Assembly: GCF_002258315.1 (NCBI RefSeq)
Contig: NZ_NOYD01000005.1
Location: forward strand, 117,584-181,583
DNA: 64,000 bases
Source: Rhodococcus sp. 06-462-5
GTDB taxonomy: Bacteria; Actinomycetota; Actinomycetes; Mycobacteriales; Mycobacteriaceae
Direction: 5' to 3'
Part shown: piece after piece, positions 21,470-30,566 of the stretch
Position numbering within the stretch: the stretch's first letter is position 1
How the letters are laid out: each line of letters opens with the position of its first letter
Program-made: the position numbers and the translations under genes
Notes under the pieces: generated by a model
The model's database searches: none
What the model saw: the letters and a program-made list of their open reading frames with translations, nothing else
Told to the model about the DNA's origin: nothing

Positions 21470-23332
21470 CTATTCGACGGTGACGGACTTGGCCAGGTTG
21501 CGCGGCTTGTCCACGTCGTAGCCGCGCGCCTGGGCGACTTCGGCGGCGAACACCTGCAGCGGGATCGTCGACAGCAGCGGTTGCAACAGCGTCGAGGCCG
21601 CCGGGATCTCGATCAAGTTGTCCGCGAACGGCCGCACTGCCTCGTCGCCTTCTTCGGCGATGACGACCGTTCGAGCACCACGCGCCTGGATCTCGCGAAT
21701 GTTGCTCAGCATCTTCGAGTGCAACACCGCCCGACCCTTCGGCGACGGCATCACGATGATCACCGGCACACCGTCCTCGATGAGCGCGATCGGACCGTGC
21801 TTGAGCTCGCCGGCAGCGAAGCCCTCGGCGTGCATGTACGCCAGCTCCTTGAGCTTGAGCGCGCCTTCGAGAGCAACGGGGTATCCGACGTGTCGGCCGA
21901 GGAACAGGATGGTCGTGGCCGTCGAGAGCTCGCGCGCGAGCGCCCGAACCGGTTCGACCGTCTCGAGCACCCGCTGCACCAACTCGGGCATCGCTTCGAG
22001 TTCGGCGAATTCACGCGCGACCTCGTCGGGATACTTGGTGCCGCGAGCCTGCGCCAACGCCAGCCCGACCAGGTAGTTCGCGGTCACCTGGGCGAGGAAG
22101 GCCTTGGTCGACGCGACACCGATCTCCGGACCGGCCCGCGTGTAGAGCACGGCGTCCGCCTCGCGCGGAATCTGCGAGCCGTTGGTGTTGCACACCGCGA
22201 GCACTCGCGCCTTCTGGTCCTTGGCGTGCCGAACGGCTTCGAGTGTGTCCGCAGTCTCACCGGACTGCGAGATGGCCACGACGAGAGTCGATCGATCGAG
22301 AACCGGGTCGCGGTAACGGAATTCGCTGGCCAGTTCCACCTCGACCGGCAGTCGGGTCCAGTGCTCGATCGCATACTTGGCGAGAAGACCCGAATGATAG
22401 GCACTGCCGCAGGCCACGACGAACACCTTGTCGACGTCTCGCAGCTCCTGATCCGACAGTCGCTGCTCGTCGAGCACGATTCGACCGTTGTCGAAGTGGC
22501 CGAGCAACGTATCCGCCACCGCGGCGGGCTGCTCCTGGATCTCCTTGAGCATGAAGTAGTCGTGGCCGCCCTTCTCGGCGGCAGCCAGATCCCAGTCGAT
22601 TCGGAACGGACGCCCCTGCGCCTCGTTGCCCTCGAAATCGCTGATGTCGTAGCCGTCGGCGGTGATCACGACGACCTGGTCCTGGCCGAGTTCGACAGCG
22701 TCGCGGGTGTGCTCGATGAACGCAGCGACGTCGGATCCGAGGAACATCTCGCCCTCGCCGACACCGAGTACCAGGGGCGTCGAGCGACGGGCCGCGACGA
22801 TCGTGTCCGCGTGGTCGGAATGGGTGAACACCAGGGTGAACGCACCCTCGAGACGACGCAGCACTGCTTTCGCGCTGGCCACGAAATCGCCTGCGGTCGG
22901 GCCCTCGGCGTAGGCACGCGAGACGAGATGGACGGCCACCTCGGTGTCGGTGTCGGACAAGAACTCGATCCCGACTGCTTCCAGTTCGGCACGCAGCGGA
23001 CCGAAGTTCTCGATGATGCCGTTGTGCACCACCGCGACGGTGCCGGACGCGTCGCGATGCGGGTGCGCGTTGCGGTCGGTGGGACGGCCGTGCGTCGCCC
23101 ACCGGGTGTGTCCCATGCCGGTGGTGCCGACGAACGTGTCGGTGCCGATGTCGTCCAGTTCCGCTTCGAGATTGGCCAGGCGACCGGCCTTGCGCTCGAC
23201 TGCCGTCGCTCCCGCGCCGTCGAGAATTGCTATGCCCGCAGAGTCGTAACCCCGATATTCCATACGCCGAAGCGCCTCGACCACCACACCCAGAGCTGGG
23301 CGGTGGCCGACGTAACCCACGATTCCGCACAT
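21470..23332 (-). CDS. glmS: Glutamine-fructose-6-phosphate aminotransferase (isomerising)
   Basis: Makes glucosamine-6-phosphate, the first step of UDP-GlcNAc synthesis. The 620-residue protein begins MCGIVGYVG, so Cys2 is the amidotransferase nucleophile after Met removal. An N-terminal class II amidotransferase domain spans about 1-220, followed by two SIS sugar-isomerase domains (ACGSAYHSGL and LGRHVGYPVALEGALKLKE). The C-terminus KPRNLAKSVTVE is typical. No glmS ribozyme was recognised upstream: the gap to the divergent gene is only 98 bp. Works in the same pathway as glmM at 27.9 kb. Confidence 0.98.
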   Translation of the reverse strand: MCGIVGYVGHRPALGVVVEALRRMEYRGYDSAGIAILDGAGATAVERKAGRLANLEAELDDIGTDTFVGTTGMGHTRWATHGRPTDRNAHPHRDASGTVAVVHNGIIENFGPLRAELEAVGIEFLSDTDTEVAVHLVSRAYAEGPTAGDFVASAKAVLRRLEGAFTLVFTHSDHADTIVAARRSTPLVLGVGEGEMFLGSDVAAFIEHTRDAVELGQDQVVVITADGYDISDFEGNEAQGRPFRIDWDLAAAEKGGHDYFMLKEIQEQPAAVADTLLGHFDNGRIVLDEQRLSDQELRDVDKVFVVACGSAYHSGLLAKYAIEHWTRLPVEVELASEFRYRDPVLDRSTLVVAISQSGETADTLEAVRHAKDQKARVLAVCNTNGSQIPREADAVLYTRAGPEIGVASTKAFLAQVTANYLVGLALAQARGTKYPDEVAREFAELEAMPELVQRVLETVEPVRALARELSTATTILFLGRHVGYPVALEGALKLKELAYMHAEGFAAGELKHGPIALIEDGVPVIIVMPSPKGRAVLHSKMLSNIREIQARGARTVVIAEEGDEAVRPFADNLIEIPAASTLLQPLLSTIPLQVFAAEVAQARGYDVDKPRNLAKSVTVE

Positions 23333-23430
23333 GGACAGTCAGGGTACTCGGCGGGGCGCGCACGACCCATTCGCTCGGGTCGACGTGTCCCCGTCACCTG
23401 ACGCGCCGCGGTTCGGTAGCGTCATCTCTC

Positions 23431-24291
23431 GTGGCGAAACCGAAGAAGCTGGCATCTGCTCTCTCCAAGCGCGGCCCGCACAAGGTGCTCCGAGGCGACC
23501 TGGCCCTCGCCGGGCAACCCGGTGTCGTCTACACCCCCGCCGAGGGCTTCGGCCTGCCCGGCGTGGCCTTCGCACACGGCTGGATGCTGCGTCCCAGTCA
23601 TTACACCGACACCCTGAAGCATCTCGCGTCCTGGGGCATCGTGGTTGCGGCACCGGATACCGAGCGCGGTCTCGTACCGTCCCACCGCGGCCTAGCCACC
23701 GATCTGGGCACTGTGCTCGACATCATGACGGGCGTGCGACTGGGCCCCGGCAACATCAGCGTGCACCCGGACAAACTCGCCACGGCAGGCCACGCGATGG
23801 GTGCGGGCACCGCAGTTCTCGCCGCCTCGCGGCGATCCGACGTCAAGGCCGTCGCCGCGCTGTTCCCCGCACCGACGGCACCCTCGTCCGAGGACGCCGC
23901 CGCGGGCCTCGCCGTGCCGGGACTCGTCGTCGGAGACAACTCGAACGCCGATTCGCTCACCGACAACTCACTCGCGCTCGCCCAGGCCTGGAACGGACCG
24001 TCCATCCTGCGACGAATCGACGGCTCGACGGCGGACGGATTCGTCGAGGGCCGCCGGATCCTGGGCGCACTCGGTATCAACAAGCCCGACCGCAAGACTC
24101 AGCAGCGCACCCGCGCCGTCCTCACCGCGTTCCTGCTGTTCCACCTGACAGGTGACTCCGACTACGAGGAGCTGGCCGGATCGGCAGGTGAGATCGACGG
24201 AACCAGGGCGGTCGATCCGCACGCGCCGCTCGACGCGCAGCCCAAGCCCAAGGCCACCGCATCGATCAAGGCGCTGCTCGGACGGGGCTAG
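23431..24291 (+). CDS. Alpha/beta-hydrolase-fold protein lacking the nucleophile serine
   Basis: A 286-residue protein that resembles dienelactone-hydrolase/chlorophyllase-type enzymes: GLPGVAFAHGWMLRPSHY as the oxyanion strand, a predicted nucleophile elbow, and a later acid-bearing strand LVVGDNSNADS. The elbow reads GHAMGAG, with Ala122 where the catalytic serine should be, so ordinary esterase chemistry is not expected. The GTG at 23431 is preceded not by a Shine-Dalgarno site but by TAGCGT about 8 bases upstream, which could be a -10 box of a leaderless transcript. Divergent from glmS. Function unknown; a binding or non-hydrolytic role is possible. Confidence 0.75.
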   Translation: MAKPKKLASALSKRGPHKVLRGDLALAGQPGVVYTPAEGFGLPGVAFAHGWMLRPSHYTDTLKHLASWGIVVAAPDTERGLVPSHRGLATDLGTVLDIMTGVRLGPGNISVHPDKLATAGHAMGAGTAVLAASRRSDVKAVAALFPAPTAPSSEDAAAGLAVPGLVVGDNSNADSLTDNSLALAQAWNGPSILRRIDGSTADGFVEGRRILGALGINKPDRKTQQRTRAVLTAFLLFHLTGDSDYEELAGSAGEIDGTRAVDPHAPLDAQPKPKATASIKALLGRG

Positions 24292-24313
24292 TCCCGATCG
24301 CCACCGAACGGCG

Positions 24314-24583
24314 TCAGACCAGCCAGGATCTGGGACGTTCGTCGGGGTCGGTCTCGACGTGCTGCATCGGCTCTCGCCGGTCCAGGTGAGCCGGTTGCAG
24401 TACCGAGCCCGGTATCGACTCGATGTCGGAGTCCGCTTCGCTCACCGCGGCTGAAACCCGTCCGCGTCGGTCGATCGCAGGAGCCTGGGCCCGACTCAAC
24501 GCCTCGGCCGCCCGCGACATCGCGATCCGGTGATCGTCGCGTATTCGGTGCAGCTCCCGTCGCCACCCATTGCCGGTGCTCAC
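24314..24583 (-). CDS. Small protein, third gene of a type VII substrate-like operon
   Basis: An 89-residue, strongly charged, soluble protein with no recognisable domain. The first half is a basic amphipathic helix (WRRELHRIRDDHRIAMSRAAEAL); the second half is acidic and proline-containing. Its GTG start overlaps the stop of the upstream 619-residue gene (GTGA), so the two are translationally coupled. By position it may be a chaperone or regulator for the secreted proteins encoded upstream, but that is inference only. Confidence 0.6.
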   Translation of the reverse strand: MSTGNGWRRELHRIRDDHRIAMSRAAEALSRAQAPAIDRRGRVSAAVSEADSDIESIPGSVLQPAHLDRREPMQHVETDPDERPRSWLV

Positions 24584-26439
24584 AGCTCCCCTGCCTCACT
24601 CAGGCCCGCACCGGTACTCGTGTCTGCGGGTTGTGCATCGGTGACCGGTCGATCCGCAGTGACCGGATGCTGCACAGCAGGCTGCTCGATGTCGGGTGAT
24701 TCGGGCGGGCACTGCGCCGGTGCATCCGAATCGGCTTCGGCGACAGGCACCGGGTCGATTGCAGGCACGGGTTCGGTCACAGGCACGGGCTCGGCCGCAG
24801 GCACGGGCTCGGCGGCCGGCACCGGTTCCGCGGCCGGCACGGGTTGCGCCGCAGCGACGGATTCGGCCGGGAGCACCGGTTCGGGGGGCAACGCTGCAGC
24901 AGAAGCCGGTCCGCCCACCGCGTCGGCGACACCGGGAACCTCGACGATCTCGGGTAGGCCCAACGGTCCGATTCTCATCTCGAACGAGCGAGTTCCCAGT
25001 CCAGGAGTCTCGAGTTCGAGGGACACCACACCGTCGTGTTCGAGCGCGATGCGGGCCCGATGCCCATCGAGCTCGGCCTCGAGATGACCACGCTCGTCGC
25101 CGGCCGCCTCGTTGCCGGCCGTGGGCGACGACTGCCCGGGCTGCGGTAGCGGAGCCGGCTCGGGTGGCTGATCACCACTCGCATCCGGAGCAGCGTCCTT
25201 CGCATTGTTTTCATCGGCCCGGCTGTCGACTGCGGTGTCGCCGGAGCCGTCGAGATCTCGACCGTCGATCGTCTCGGTCAGCGCGTTCTCGACCCGGTCG
25301 ACGATCTCGGCGACCACTCGATCCACGAGCCCGTCCAGAGAATCCCCCGACTCGTCACCGACGGCGCTGTCGGCGGTCGGAGATCCGGCCGAATCCACGG
25401 TGTCTGCTCCGGCTGGTCCGCGGCCGCCGGGCAGTGACGCCTCCGGTCCTACCCCCGCTGGTCCTACCCCCGCTGGTCCGACCGAAGCAGGTCCGACCGC
25501 TGCCGAACCGAGGGCCGCCGGTGCTGAGCCGAAAACGGCCGGTGCAGAACCGATCTCGGTCGAAGCCTGGTCTGCGGACGGGCCGGCGGGCCCCGGCCAC
25601 AGCGCCGACACCCCGGGTTCCATCGCCCAACTGCCCTCGTCGAGTTCGCCGAACGACGGCTCGTGAACACTGCCCAGAACGTCCACCACCAATGCCAGGC
25701 AGTTTTCGACGGCGATATCCGTGGCAGTACATGCTGCGAGGACCGCCTCGCACGTACCCTGCACCCTCGGTACGAACTCGGTGTCGATCCAGCGCCTGCA
25801 GCGTTCGGTCACCTCGGCGGCGAACTCGTCGGAGACATCGCCGCCGAGCACCCTGCCGTTCAGATCCTCGAACGCAGACGCCAATCGTGGGAACACCGAC
25901 TCCCGATCGACCGGGAGGCACTCGATTCCCGACGCCACCAGAATGGCATCGATCTGGTCGACATCTTTGCCGTCCACCAGATCGATGTCGATGACGCCGA
26001 CGAGCTCGGCCTTGTCGGTCACGGCGTCACGGAGAACCTCGACGGCCGCACACATGGTCTGGTGAGAATCCTCGATCGACGCGAGGAACTGGGAAGCCTT
26101 CTCCTGTTCGGCCGAGAGGTAGGTCTGCACTGCCTCCCCCGCATCACCGTGCCAGCGCAACTGCAGGACCCGGCGAAGTCGAACCTGCTCCTCGAGTTGA
26201 TCGGTGAGTACGGCGGACACCGTCCCGACGGTGTCCGCATCGGCTCCGAGCGCACCCAGGTTCAGTCCGCGCTGCTCGTCGTACCTGGCGCACACGTCCT
26301 GATATTGCGGGACGTCGACGCCTGGAACCCGGCCGGCCAGCGGCAGGAAGCGCTCGAAGTACAGCAGCCCTTCTGCGTTGGCATCGAGAATGTCGTCGAT
26401 CGACGCCCCGTCACCGGACGAGGCCGGAGGAGGTGTCAC
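24580..26439 (-). CDS. Large WXG-like, type VII secretion-associated protein with repeats
   Basis: A 619-residue protein. Residues 1 to about 260 are predicted helical; near residue 95 a W-x-G turn (LRWHGDAG) joins two helices as in WXG100/LXG proteins. A middle region holds GPAGV-type repeats and acidic, Asp/Ser-rich linker. A short conserved-looking module follows (HRARIALEHDGVVSLELETP, then FEMRIGPLGLPEIVEVPGV). The C-terminus has tandem PVPAAE hexapeptides. The GTG at 26439 overlaps the stop of the EspC-like gene (GTGA). Architecture and coupling to an EspC-like gene point to a type VII substrate or surface protein. No toxin domain was recognised. Confidence 0.65.
   Translation of the reverse strand: MTPPPASSGDGASIDDILDANAEGLLYFERFLPLAGRVPGVDVPQYQDVCARYDEQRGLNLGALGADADTVGTVSAVLTDQLEEQVRLRRVLQLRWHGDAGEAVQTYLSAEQEKASQFLASIEDSHQTMCAAVEVLRDAVTDKAELVGVIDIDLVDGKDVDQIDAILVASGIECLPVDRESVFPRLASAFEDLNGRVLGGDVSDEFAAEVTERCRRWIDTEFVPRVQGTCEAVLAACTATDIAVENCLALVVDVLGSVHEPSFGELDEGSWAMEPGVSALWPGPAGPSADQASTEIGSAPAVFGSAPAALGSAAVGPASVGPAGVGPAGVGPEASLPGGRGPAGADTVDSAGSPTADSAVGDESGDSLDGLVDRVVAEIVDRVENALTETIDGRDLDGSGDTAVDSRADENNAKDAAPDASGDQPPEPAPLPQPGQSSPTAGNEAAGDERGHLEAELDGHRARIALEHDGVVSLELETPGLGTRSFEMRIGPLGLPEIVEVPGVADAVGGPASAAALPPEPVLPAESVAAAQPVPAAEPVPAAEPVPAAEPVPVTEPVPAIDPVPVAEADSDAPAQCPPESPDIEQPAVQHPVTADRPVTDAQPADTSTGAGLSEAGEL
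24736..24848 (-). repeat. Tandem 18-bp repeats encoding PVPAAE-type hexapeptides
   Basis: About six 18-bp units in the coding sequence of the 619-residue protein, giving QPVPAA-EPVPAA-EPVPAA-EPVPVT-EPVPAI-DPVPVA. The central copies are nearly identical and the flanking ones degenerate, as expected for expansion by slippage. Confidence 0.8.
25445..25520 (-). repeat. Tandem 15-bp repeats encoding GPAGV-type pentapeptides
   Basis: Two perfect copies of a 15-bp unit at 25445-25459 and 25460-25474, followed by degenerate copies. They encode VGPASVGPAGVGPAGVGP within the linker of the type VII-associated protein. Confidence 0.75.
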
Positions 26440-26741
26440 CGGTGTGACTCGATCGCGTACGCGGTGGCGTCGTCCTGCTGCTCGTACCCGTTCATCGCGG
26501 TGGTGAGGGCCTCGGAAATGTCGTCGACCGAGGACCTCCATGCCCTGACGGCCCGCCCGAGCCCGAGGTGCGCCTGGGAGTAGGCAGCGCCGAGGTCACC
26601 GTAGTTCCGTCCGGCGCCGGCTGGGCCGAAGCCTGCGTCGGCAACGGAATCGGCGGCGTCGCCGAGCGCCTCCGCCGACAACGTCAATGCATCTGCCACG
26701 CCGCGAACTCGGTCCGCGTCCACCCCGACTCCGTCGCTCAT
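26436..26741 (-). CDS. EspC-like type VII secretion target
   Basis: A 101-residue helix-turn-helix protein of the EspC/WXG100-like class. It starts MSDGVGVDADRVRGVADALT, a common form for these proteins, has a turn around residues 37-50 (GFGPAGAGRNYGDLG), a second helix, and near its end Tyr86-Glu-Gln-Gln-Asp90, the YxxxD/E signal that directs substrates to ESX machines. First gene of a three-gene operon coupled by 4-base overlaps. Encoded about 4.3 kb from the ESX-4 genes, between glmS and glmM. Which ESX system secretes it is not shown. Confidence 0.75.
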   Translation of the reverse strand: MSDGVGVDADRVRGVADALTLSAEALGDAADSVADAGFGPAGAGRNYGDLGAAYSQAHLGLGRAVRAWRSSVDDISEALTTAMNGYEQQDDATAYAIESHR

Positions 26742-26894
26742 ACGTTCCCGTTCCCCCCCTCGAAGTGCCCCTATCTCACTATGACGTGCGCCGACTCACA
26801 TCGGTTCCCCAGGGAGCGGTAACGTCCCGATGTGAAATGTCCGTAACAGGTACCTGAAGTGGCTGCACCAGCTGCTCACCGAACGAGGAGTCCC

Positions 26895-27935
26895 ATGCAC
26901 ATCGGAACGATGCTGAACTACAGCGGTGGTTTCAACGAGACCGTCGCCGAGGTCGCCGAGCTCGAGAAGGCAGGTCTCGACATCATTTTCGTGCCCGAGG
27001 CCTACTCGTTCGACGCCGTCAGCCAACTCGGGTTCCTCGCGGCCAAGACGAGCACGATCAAGATCGCGTCCGGCATCTTCCAGATCTACACCAGGACTCC
27101 GTCACTGACCGCCATGACCGCTGCCGGTCTCGACTACGTCTCCGATGGCCGGTTCGTACTCGGACTCGGCGCGTCGGGACCACAGGTCGTCGAGGGCTTC
27201 CACGGCGTCAAGTACGACGCACCGATCGCCAGAACCCGCGAGGTCATCGAGATCTGCCGCCAGGTCTGGCGCCGCGAGAAGGTCCAGCACCAGGGCAAGT
27301 ACTACCAGATCCCGCTGCCCGCCGACAAGGGAACCGGCCTGGGCAAACCACTGAAGCTGATCAATCACCCTGTGCGCGATCGTATTCCGGTCGTCATCGC
27401 CGCACTCGGACCGAAGAATGTCGAACTCACCGCCGAGATCGCCGAAGGCTGGCAGCCCATCTTCTACTTCCCGGAGAAGGCCGCCGACGTGTGGGGCGAT
27501 TCGCTCGCCGCAGGCAAGGCCAAGCGTGACCCGTCACTCGGCGATCTCCAGGTCTTCGCGAGTCCCACCCTCGCCATCGGTGAGGACGCGGAGAAGTACC
27601 TTCCCTGGGTCAAGCCGCACCTGGCGCTGTACATCGGCGGCATGGGAGCCAAGGGCAAGAACTTCTACAACTCGCTTGCCCAGCGATACGGGTACGAGGC
27701 CGAGGCCGAGAAGATCCAGGACCTGTACCTGGCCGGCAAGAAGGAAGAGGCCGCTGCGGCAGTTCCCGACGAGCTCGCTCGCGCAGTCAACCTCATCGGC
27801 CCGGAGAGCTTCGTCAAGGAGCGAGTAGCAGCCTTCGCCGAGGCCGGTGTGACCACTCTCAATGTCGCGCCGCTGGCCGAGAACACCGCAGGCCGTGTCG
27901 CGCAGCTGACCGCACTGCGCGAACTCACCGCCTGA
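26895..27935 (+). CDS. LLM-class F420-dependent oxidoreductase
   Basis: A 346-residue luciferase-like TIM-barrel oxidoreductase. Features include the strand FVPEAYSFDAVSQLG, the F420/FMN-site segment IASGIFQIYTRTPSLTAM, GRFVLGLGASGPQVVEG near residue 95, and IPVVIAALGPKNVELTAEIAEGW. Several such proteins in mycobacteria (for example Rv3520c-like) use deazaflavin F420; this cofactor is inferred from similarity. GAGGAG lies just before the ATG at 26895. It is convergent with glmM, 4 bases away, and divergent from the type VII substrate-like operon. Substrate unknown. Confidence 0.85.
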   Translation: MHIGTMLNYSGGFNETVAEVAELEKAGLDIIFVPEAYSFDAVSQLGFLAAKTSTIKIASGIFQIYTRTPSLTAMTAAGLDYVSDGRFVLGLGASGPQVVEGFHGVKYDAPIARTREVIEICRQVWRREKVQHQGKYYQIPLPADKGTGLGKPLKLINHPVRDRIPVVIAALGPKNVELTAEIAEGWQPIFYFPEKAADVWGDSLAAGKAKRDPSLGDLQVFASPTLAIGEDAEKYLPWVKPHLALYIGGMGAKGKNFYNSLAQRYGYEAEAEKIQDLYLAGKKEEAAAAVPDELARAVNLIGPESFVKERVAAFAEAGVTTLNVAPLAENTAGRVAQLTALRELTA

Positions 27936-27939
27936 GACG

Positions 27940-29295
27940 TCAGACCGACGCGACCCGGCCCGCCAGCTCTTCGGCGAGCCGGGTCGCGACGTCCAGTTCG
28001 GACGCTTCGACCATCACTCGCACCAACTGCTCGGTACCGCTGGGGCGCAACAGAACTCGACCCGATTCCCCGAGTTCGCGCTCGGCCGACGCCACGGCGT
28101 CCGAAACCGACGGTGCCGACGCCACCGCTGCTTTGTCGGACACTCGCACGTTGATCAGCACCTGCGGCAGTGTCCGCATGGCCGACGCCAGATCCGCCAG
28201 CGAACGCCCGGTCTGCGCCATCCGCTCCATCAGTCGCAGGGCAGTGGCGATTCCGTCTCCGGTCGTTCCGACCGCGGGCAACACGACGTGTCCGCTCTGC
28301 TCGCCGCCGAGCGCGAAGCCGCCGCGGCGCAACTCCTCGAGCACGTACCGATCTCCGACCGCGGTGGTGCGCAACGTGATTCCGGCCTCGCGCATCGCAA
28401 TGTGCAGACCGAGGTTGCTCATCACCGTCGCGACCAACGTGTCGTCGGTCAAGTGGCCCGCGTCGTGCATCGCGATGGCCAGCACCGTCATGATCGCGTC
28501 GCCGTCCACCACGGAACCCGACGCATCGACGGCAAGGCATCGGTCCGCGTCTCCGTCGTGCGCGATACCGAGGTCGGCACCGTGCTCCACGACGGCCTTC
28601 TGCAAGCCCTCCAGGTGCGTCGACCCGCACCCGTCGTTGATGTTCAGCCCGTCGGGTTCTGCATTGATCGCCACGACGGTCGCGCCGGCCCGCCGGTAGA
28701 TCTCGGGCCCGACGACCGAGGCTGCGCCGTGCGAGCAATCCACCACGACGGTCACGCCGTCGAGTCGATGCGACACCGACCCGGCGAGATGCTGGGTGTA
28801 TCGCGCCGCAGCGTCGTGCGCGAGTTCGATACGGCCTATCGCGGCACCGGTGGCGTCGTAGGGCTGTTCGTCGTTCCGGGAGCGCCCCTCGGGATCGAGG
28901 GCAGCTTCTATCCGGTCTTCGACGTCGTCGTCCAGCTTGTGCCCACCCGCGGCGAAAATCTTGATTCCGTTGTCGAGCATCGCATTGTGGGATGCCGAGA
29001 TCATCACACCGAGCGCCGCGTCGTATTCGGCCGTGAGGTAGGCGACTGCGGGTGTGGGCAGTACTCCGACGTCGATCACGTCGACACCCGACGCGGTGAG
29101 TCCGGCGCACACGGCTGCGCTCAGCATCGCCCCGCTCACCCGCGGGTCACGACCGACCACTGCCACAGCCCTGACTCCGTCGACCTTCGGTGCCAACACG
29201 GAGGCTGCGGCCCGCGCGATTCTCAACGCCAGCTCAGCGGTCAGAACCCCGCCCGCCAGTCCCCGAACTCCGTCGGTGCCGAACAATCGCGCCAT
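27940..29295 (-). CDS. glmM: Phosphoglucosamine mutase
   Basis: Interconverts glucosamine-6-phosphate and glucosamine-1-phosphate for UDP-GlcNAc. The 451-residue alpha-D-phosphohexomutase has the phosphoserine Ser102 in MISASHNAM, the metal loop DGDADRC, the sugar-specificity loop GGEQSGHVV, and the C-terminal phosphate-binding [20 protein letters not shown] lies upstream of the ATG. It is downstream of rplM-rpsI, separated by a terminator, as in M. tuberculosis. Confidence 0.98.
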   Translation of the reverse strand: MARLFGTDGVRGLAGGVLTAELALRIARAAASVLAPKVDGVRAVAVVGRDPRVSGAMLSAAVCAGLTASGVDVIDVGVLPTPAVAYLTAEYDAALGVMISASHNAMLDNGIKIFAAGGHKLDDDVEDRIEAALDPEGRSRNDEQPYDATGAAIGRIELAHDAAARYTQHLAGSVSHRLDGVTVVVDCSHGAASVVGPEIYRRAGATVVAINAEPDGLNINDGCGSTHLEGLQKAVVEHGADLGIAHDGDADRCLAVDASGSVVDGDAIMTVLAIAMHDAGHLTDDTLVATVMSNLGLHIAMREAGITLRTTAVGDRYVLEELRRGGFALGGEQSGHVVLPAVGTTGDGIATALRLMERMAQTGRSLADLASAMRTLPQVLINVRVSDKAAVASAPSVSDAVASAERELGESGRVLLRPSGTEQLVRVMVEASELDVATRLAEELAGRVASV

Positions 29296-29338
29296 GAACC
29301 AATAACCCCTTCGAGCGGAGAGAATGCGGTGAGAAATG

Positions 29339-29383
29339 CCTCGAGGGCAGGCGTCCGATACTGCTGGATGCCTGCCCTCGAGG
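29339..29383 (-). terminator. Terminator of the rplM-rpsI operon
   Basis: Perfect 14-bp inverted repeat CCTCGAGGGCAGGC / GCCTGCCCTCGAGG (arms 29339-29352 and 29370-29383) just after rpsI and before glmM. On the minus strand it is followed by CATTTCTC. Confidence 0.7.
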
Positions 29384-29402
29384 ATGAAACGGGTAAGACG
29401 CG

Positions 29403-29903
29403 TCAGCGCTTGGAGTACTGCGACGCCTTACGGGCCTTCTTCAGGCCGTACTTCTTGCGCTCGACTGCACGCGCGTCACGCGTGAGGTAGCCCGCGGCCT
29501 TGAGCGGCGGGCGATCGTCGGGTGCGAGCTCGATCAGTGCGCGCGAGATGGCCAGACGCAATGCGCCTGCCTGTCCCGACGGTCCGCCGCCGTGCAGCAG
29601 CGCGACGATGTCGAAGGACTCTGCGCGGTCCACCAGAACGAGCGGAGCCTTGATCAGCTGCTGGTGCACCTTGTTGGGGAAGTAATCCTCCAGGGTGCGG
29701 CCGTTGAGCTTGAATCCGCCGGTGCCCGAGGACAACCGAACGCGAGCGACGGCTTCCTTACGGCGACCGACGGTCTGGATCGGGCGATCGAACACGATCG
29801 GGGCCGGAGCGGCTGCGGCCTCGATGTCCGAGACGACCTCGGGATCTTCGACTGCCACGAACTCGTCGGCGGCGATCTCTTCGATGTTCTCCTGCGACGT
29901 CAC
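29403..29903 (-). CDS. rpsI: 30S ribosomal protein S9
   Basis: A 166-residue S9 with an acidic actinobacterial N-terminal extension (about 40 residues, [18 protein letters not shown]) before the conserved core [14 protein letters not shown]. It ends with the basic tail [17 protein letters not shown] that reaches the P-site tRNA. The GTG at 29903 is preferred because GGAGGG is 8 bases upstream; an alternative GTG at 29927 would overlap the rplM stop by 4 bases and add 8 residues. Confidence 0.97.
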   Translation of the reverse strand: MTSQENIEEIAADEFVAVEDPEVVSDIEAAAAPAPIVFDRPIQTVGRRKEAVARVRLSSGTGGFKLNGRTLEDYFPNKVHQQLIKAPLVLVDRAESFDIVALLHGGGPSGQAGALRLAISRALIELAPDDRPPLKAAGYLTRDARAVERKKYGLKKARKASQYSKR

Positions 29904-29923
29904 GTCATTTCCCTCCGGCGCCG

Positions 29924-30367
29924 TCACTGGGACACCTGCTTGATCTCGAACGGAACGGGCTGCTGAGCGGCATGCGGGTGGTTCGGTCCCGCGTAGACCT
30001 TCAGCTTGCTCGCGATGGCACTACCGAGCTTGTTCTTGGGGATCATGCCGACAACGGCCTTCTCCACGAGACGATCGGGGTTGCTCTCGAGGACCTGACG
30101 GGTCGAGCGCGACTTCAGACCGCCCGGATGGCCGGAGTGGTGGTGGTGGAACTTGCCGTCGAGCTTGTTGCCGCTGATGGCAACCTTCTCGGCGTTGATG
30201 ATGACGACGAAGTCGCCACCGTCGACGTTGGGTGCGTAGGTGGGCTTGTGCTTACCGCGGAGCAGAGTCGCGGCCTGGACGGCGAGGCGTCCGAGCACGA
30301 CGTCCGTGGCGTCGATCACATGCCACGTCCGGGTGGTGTCCCCGGCCTTCGGGGCGTAAGTAGACAC
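29924..30367 (-). CDS. rplM: 50S ribosomal protein L13
   Basis: A 147-residue L13 ([28 protein letters not shown]-type segment [21 protein letters not shown]). GTG start at 30367 with AGGAA upstream. First gene of the rplM-rpsI pair; the roughly 200-bp leader upstream shows no coding gene and would hold its promoter. Confidence 0.98.
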   Translation of the reverse strand: MSTYAPKAGDTTRTWHVIDATDVVLGRLAVQAATLLRGKHKPTYAPNVDGGDFVVIINAEKVAISGNKLDGKFHHHHSGHPGGLKSRSTRQVLESNPDRLVEKAVVGMIPKNKLGSAIASKLKVYAGPNHPHAAQQPVPFEIKQVSQ

Positions 30368-30566
30368 AGAAAATTCCTGTCTTCATGATGTCGCTGCTGG
30401 CCAAGACGAGTGGATGCCCCCGGCGGCCAGTTGAGACCCGAGGACAAGAGCTCGATACGCACACAAGTACGCGGCGAGCCCGTACACGCCAACGGGGAAC
30501 GATACCGGGAGCGGACGCCCAGGTCAAAACGCCTCCGCTCGTCGACGCCTCGACTCGTCGTCCTCG

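Noticed and set aside
21413..23401. A 662-codon plus-strand frame opposite glmS
   Set aside because: Antisense shadow with no recognisable domain.
23333..23430. glmS ribozyme or other riboswitch before glmS
   Set aside because: Only 98 bp separate glmS from the divergent gene and no ribozyme core could be recognised; glmS ribozymes are mainly a Firmicutes feature.
24736..25520. Repeats as a possible CRISPR array
   Set aside because: Units are contiguous without spacers and keep the reading frame of a protein.
27950..27987. Inverted repeat GCGACCCGGC / GCCGGGTCGC as a terminator for the LLM gene at 26.9 kb
   Set aside because: It lies within the glmM coding end and has no U-tract; it may act as a terminator but evidence is too weak.
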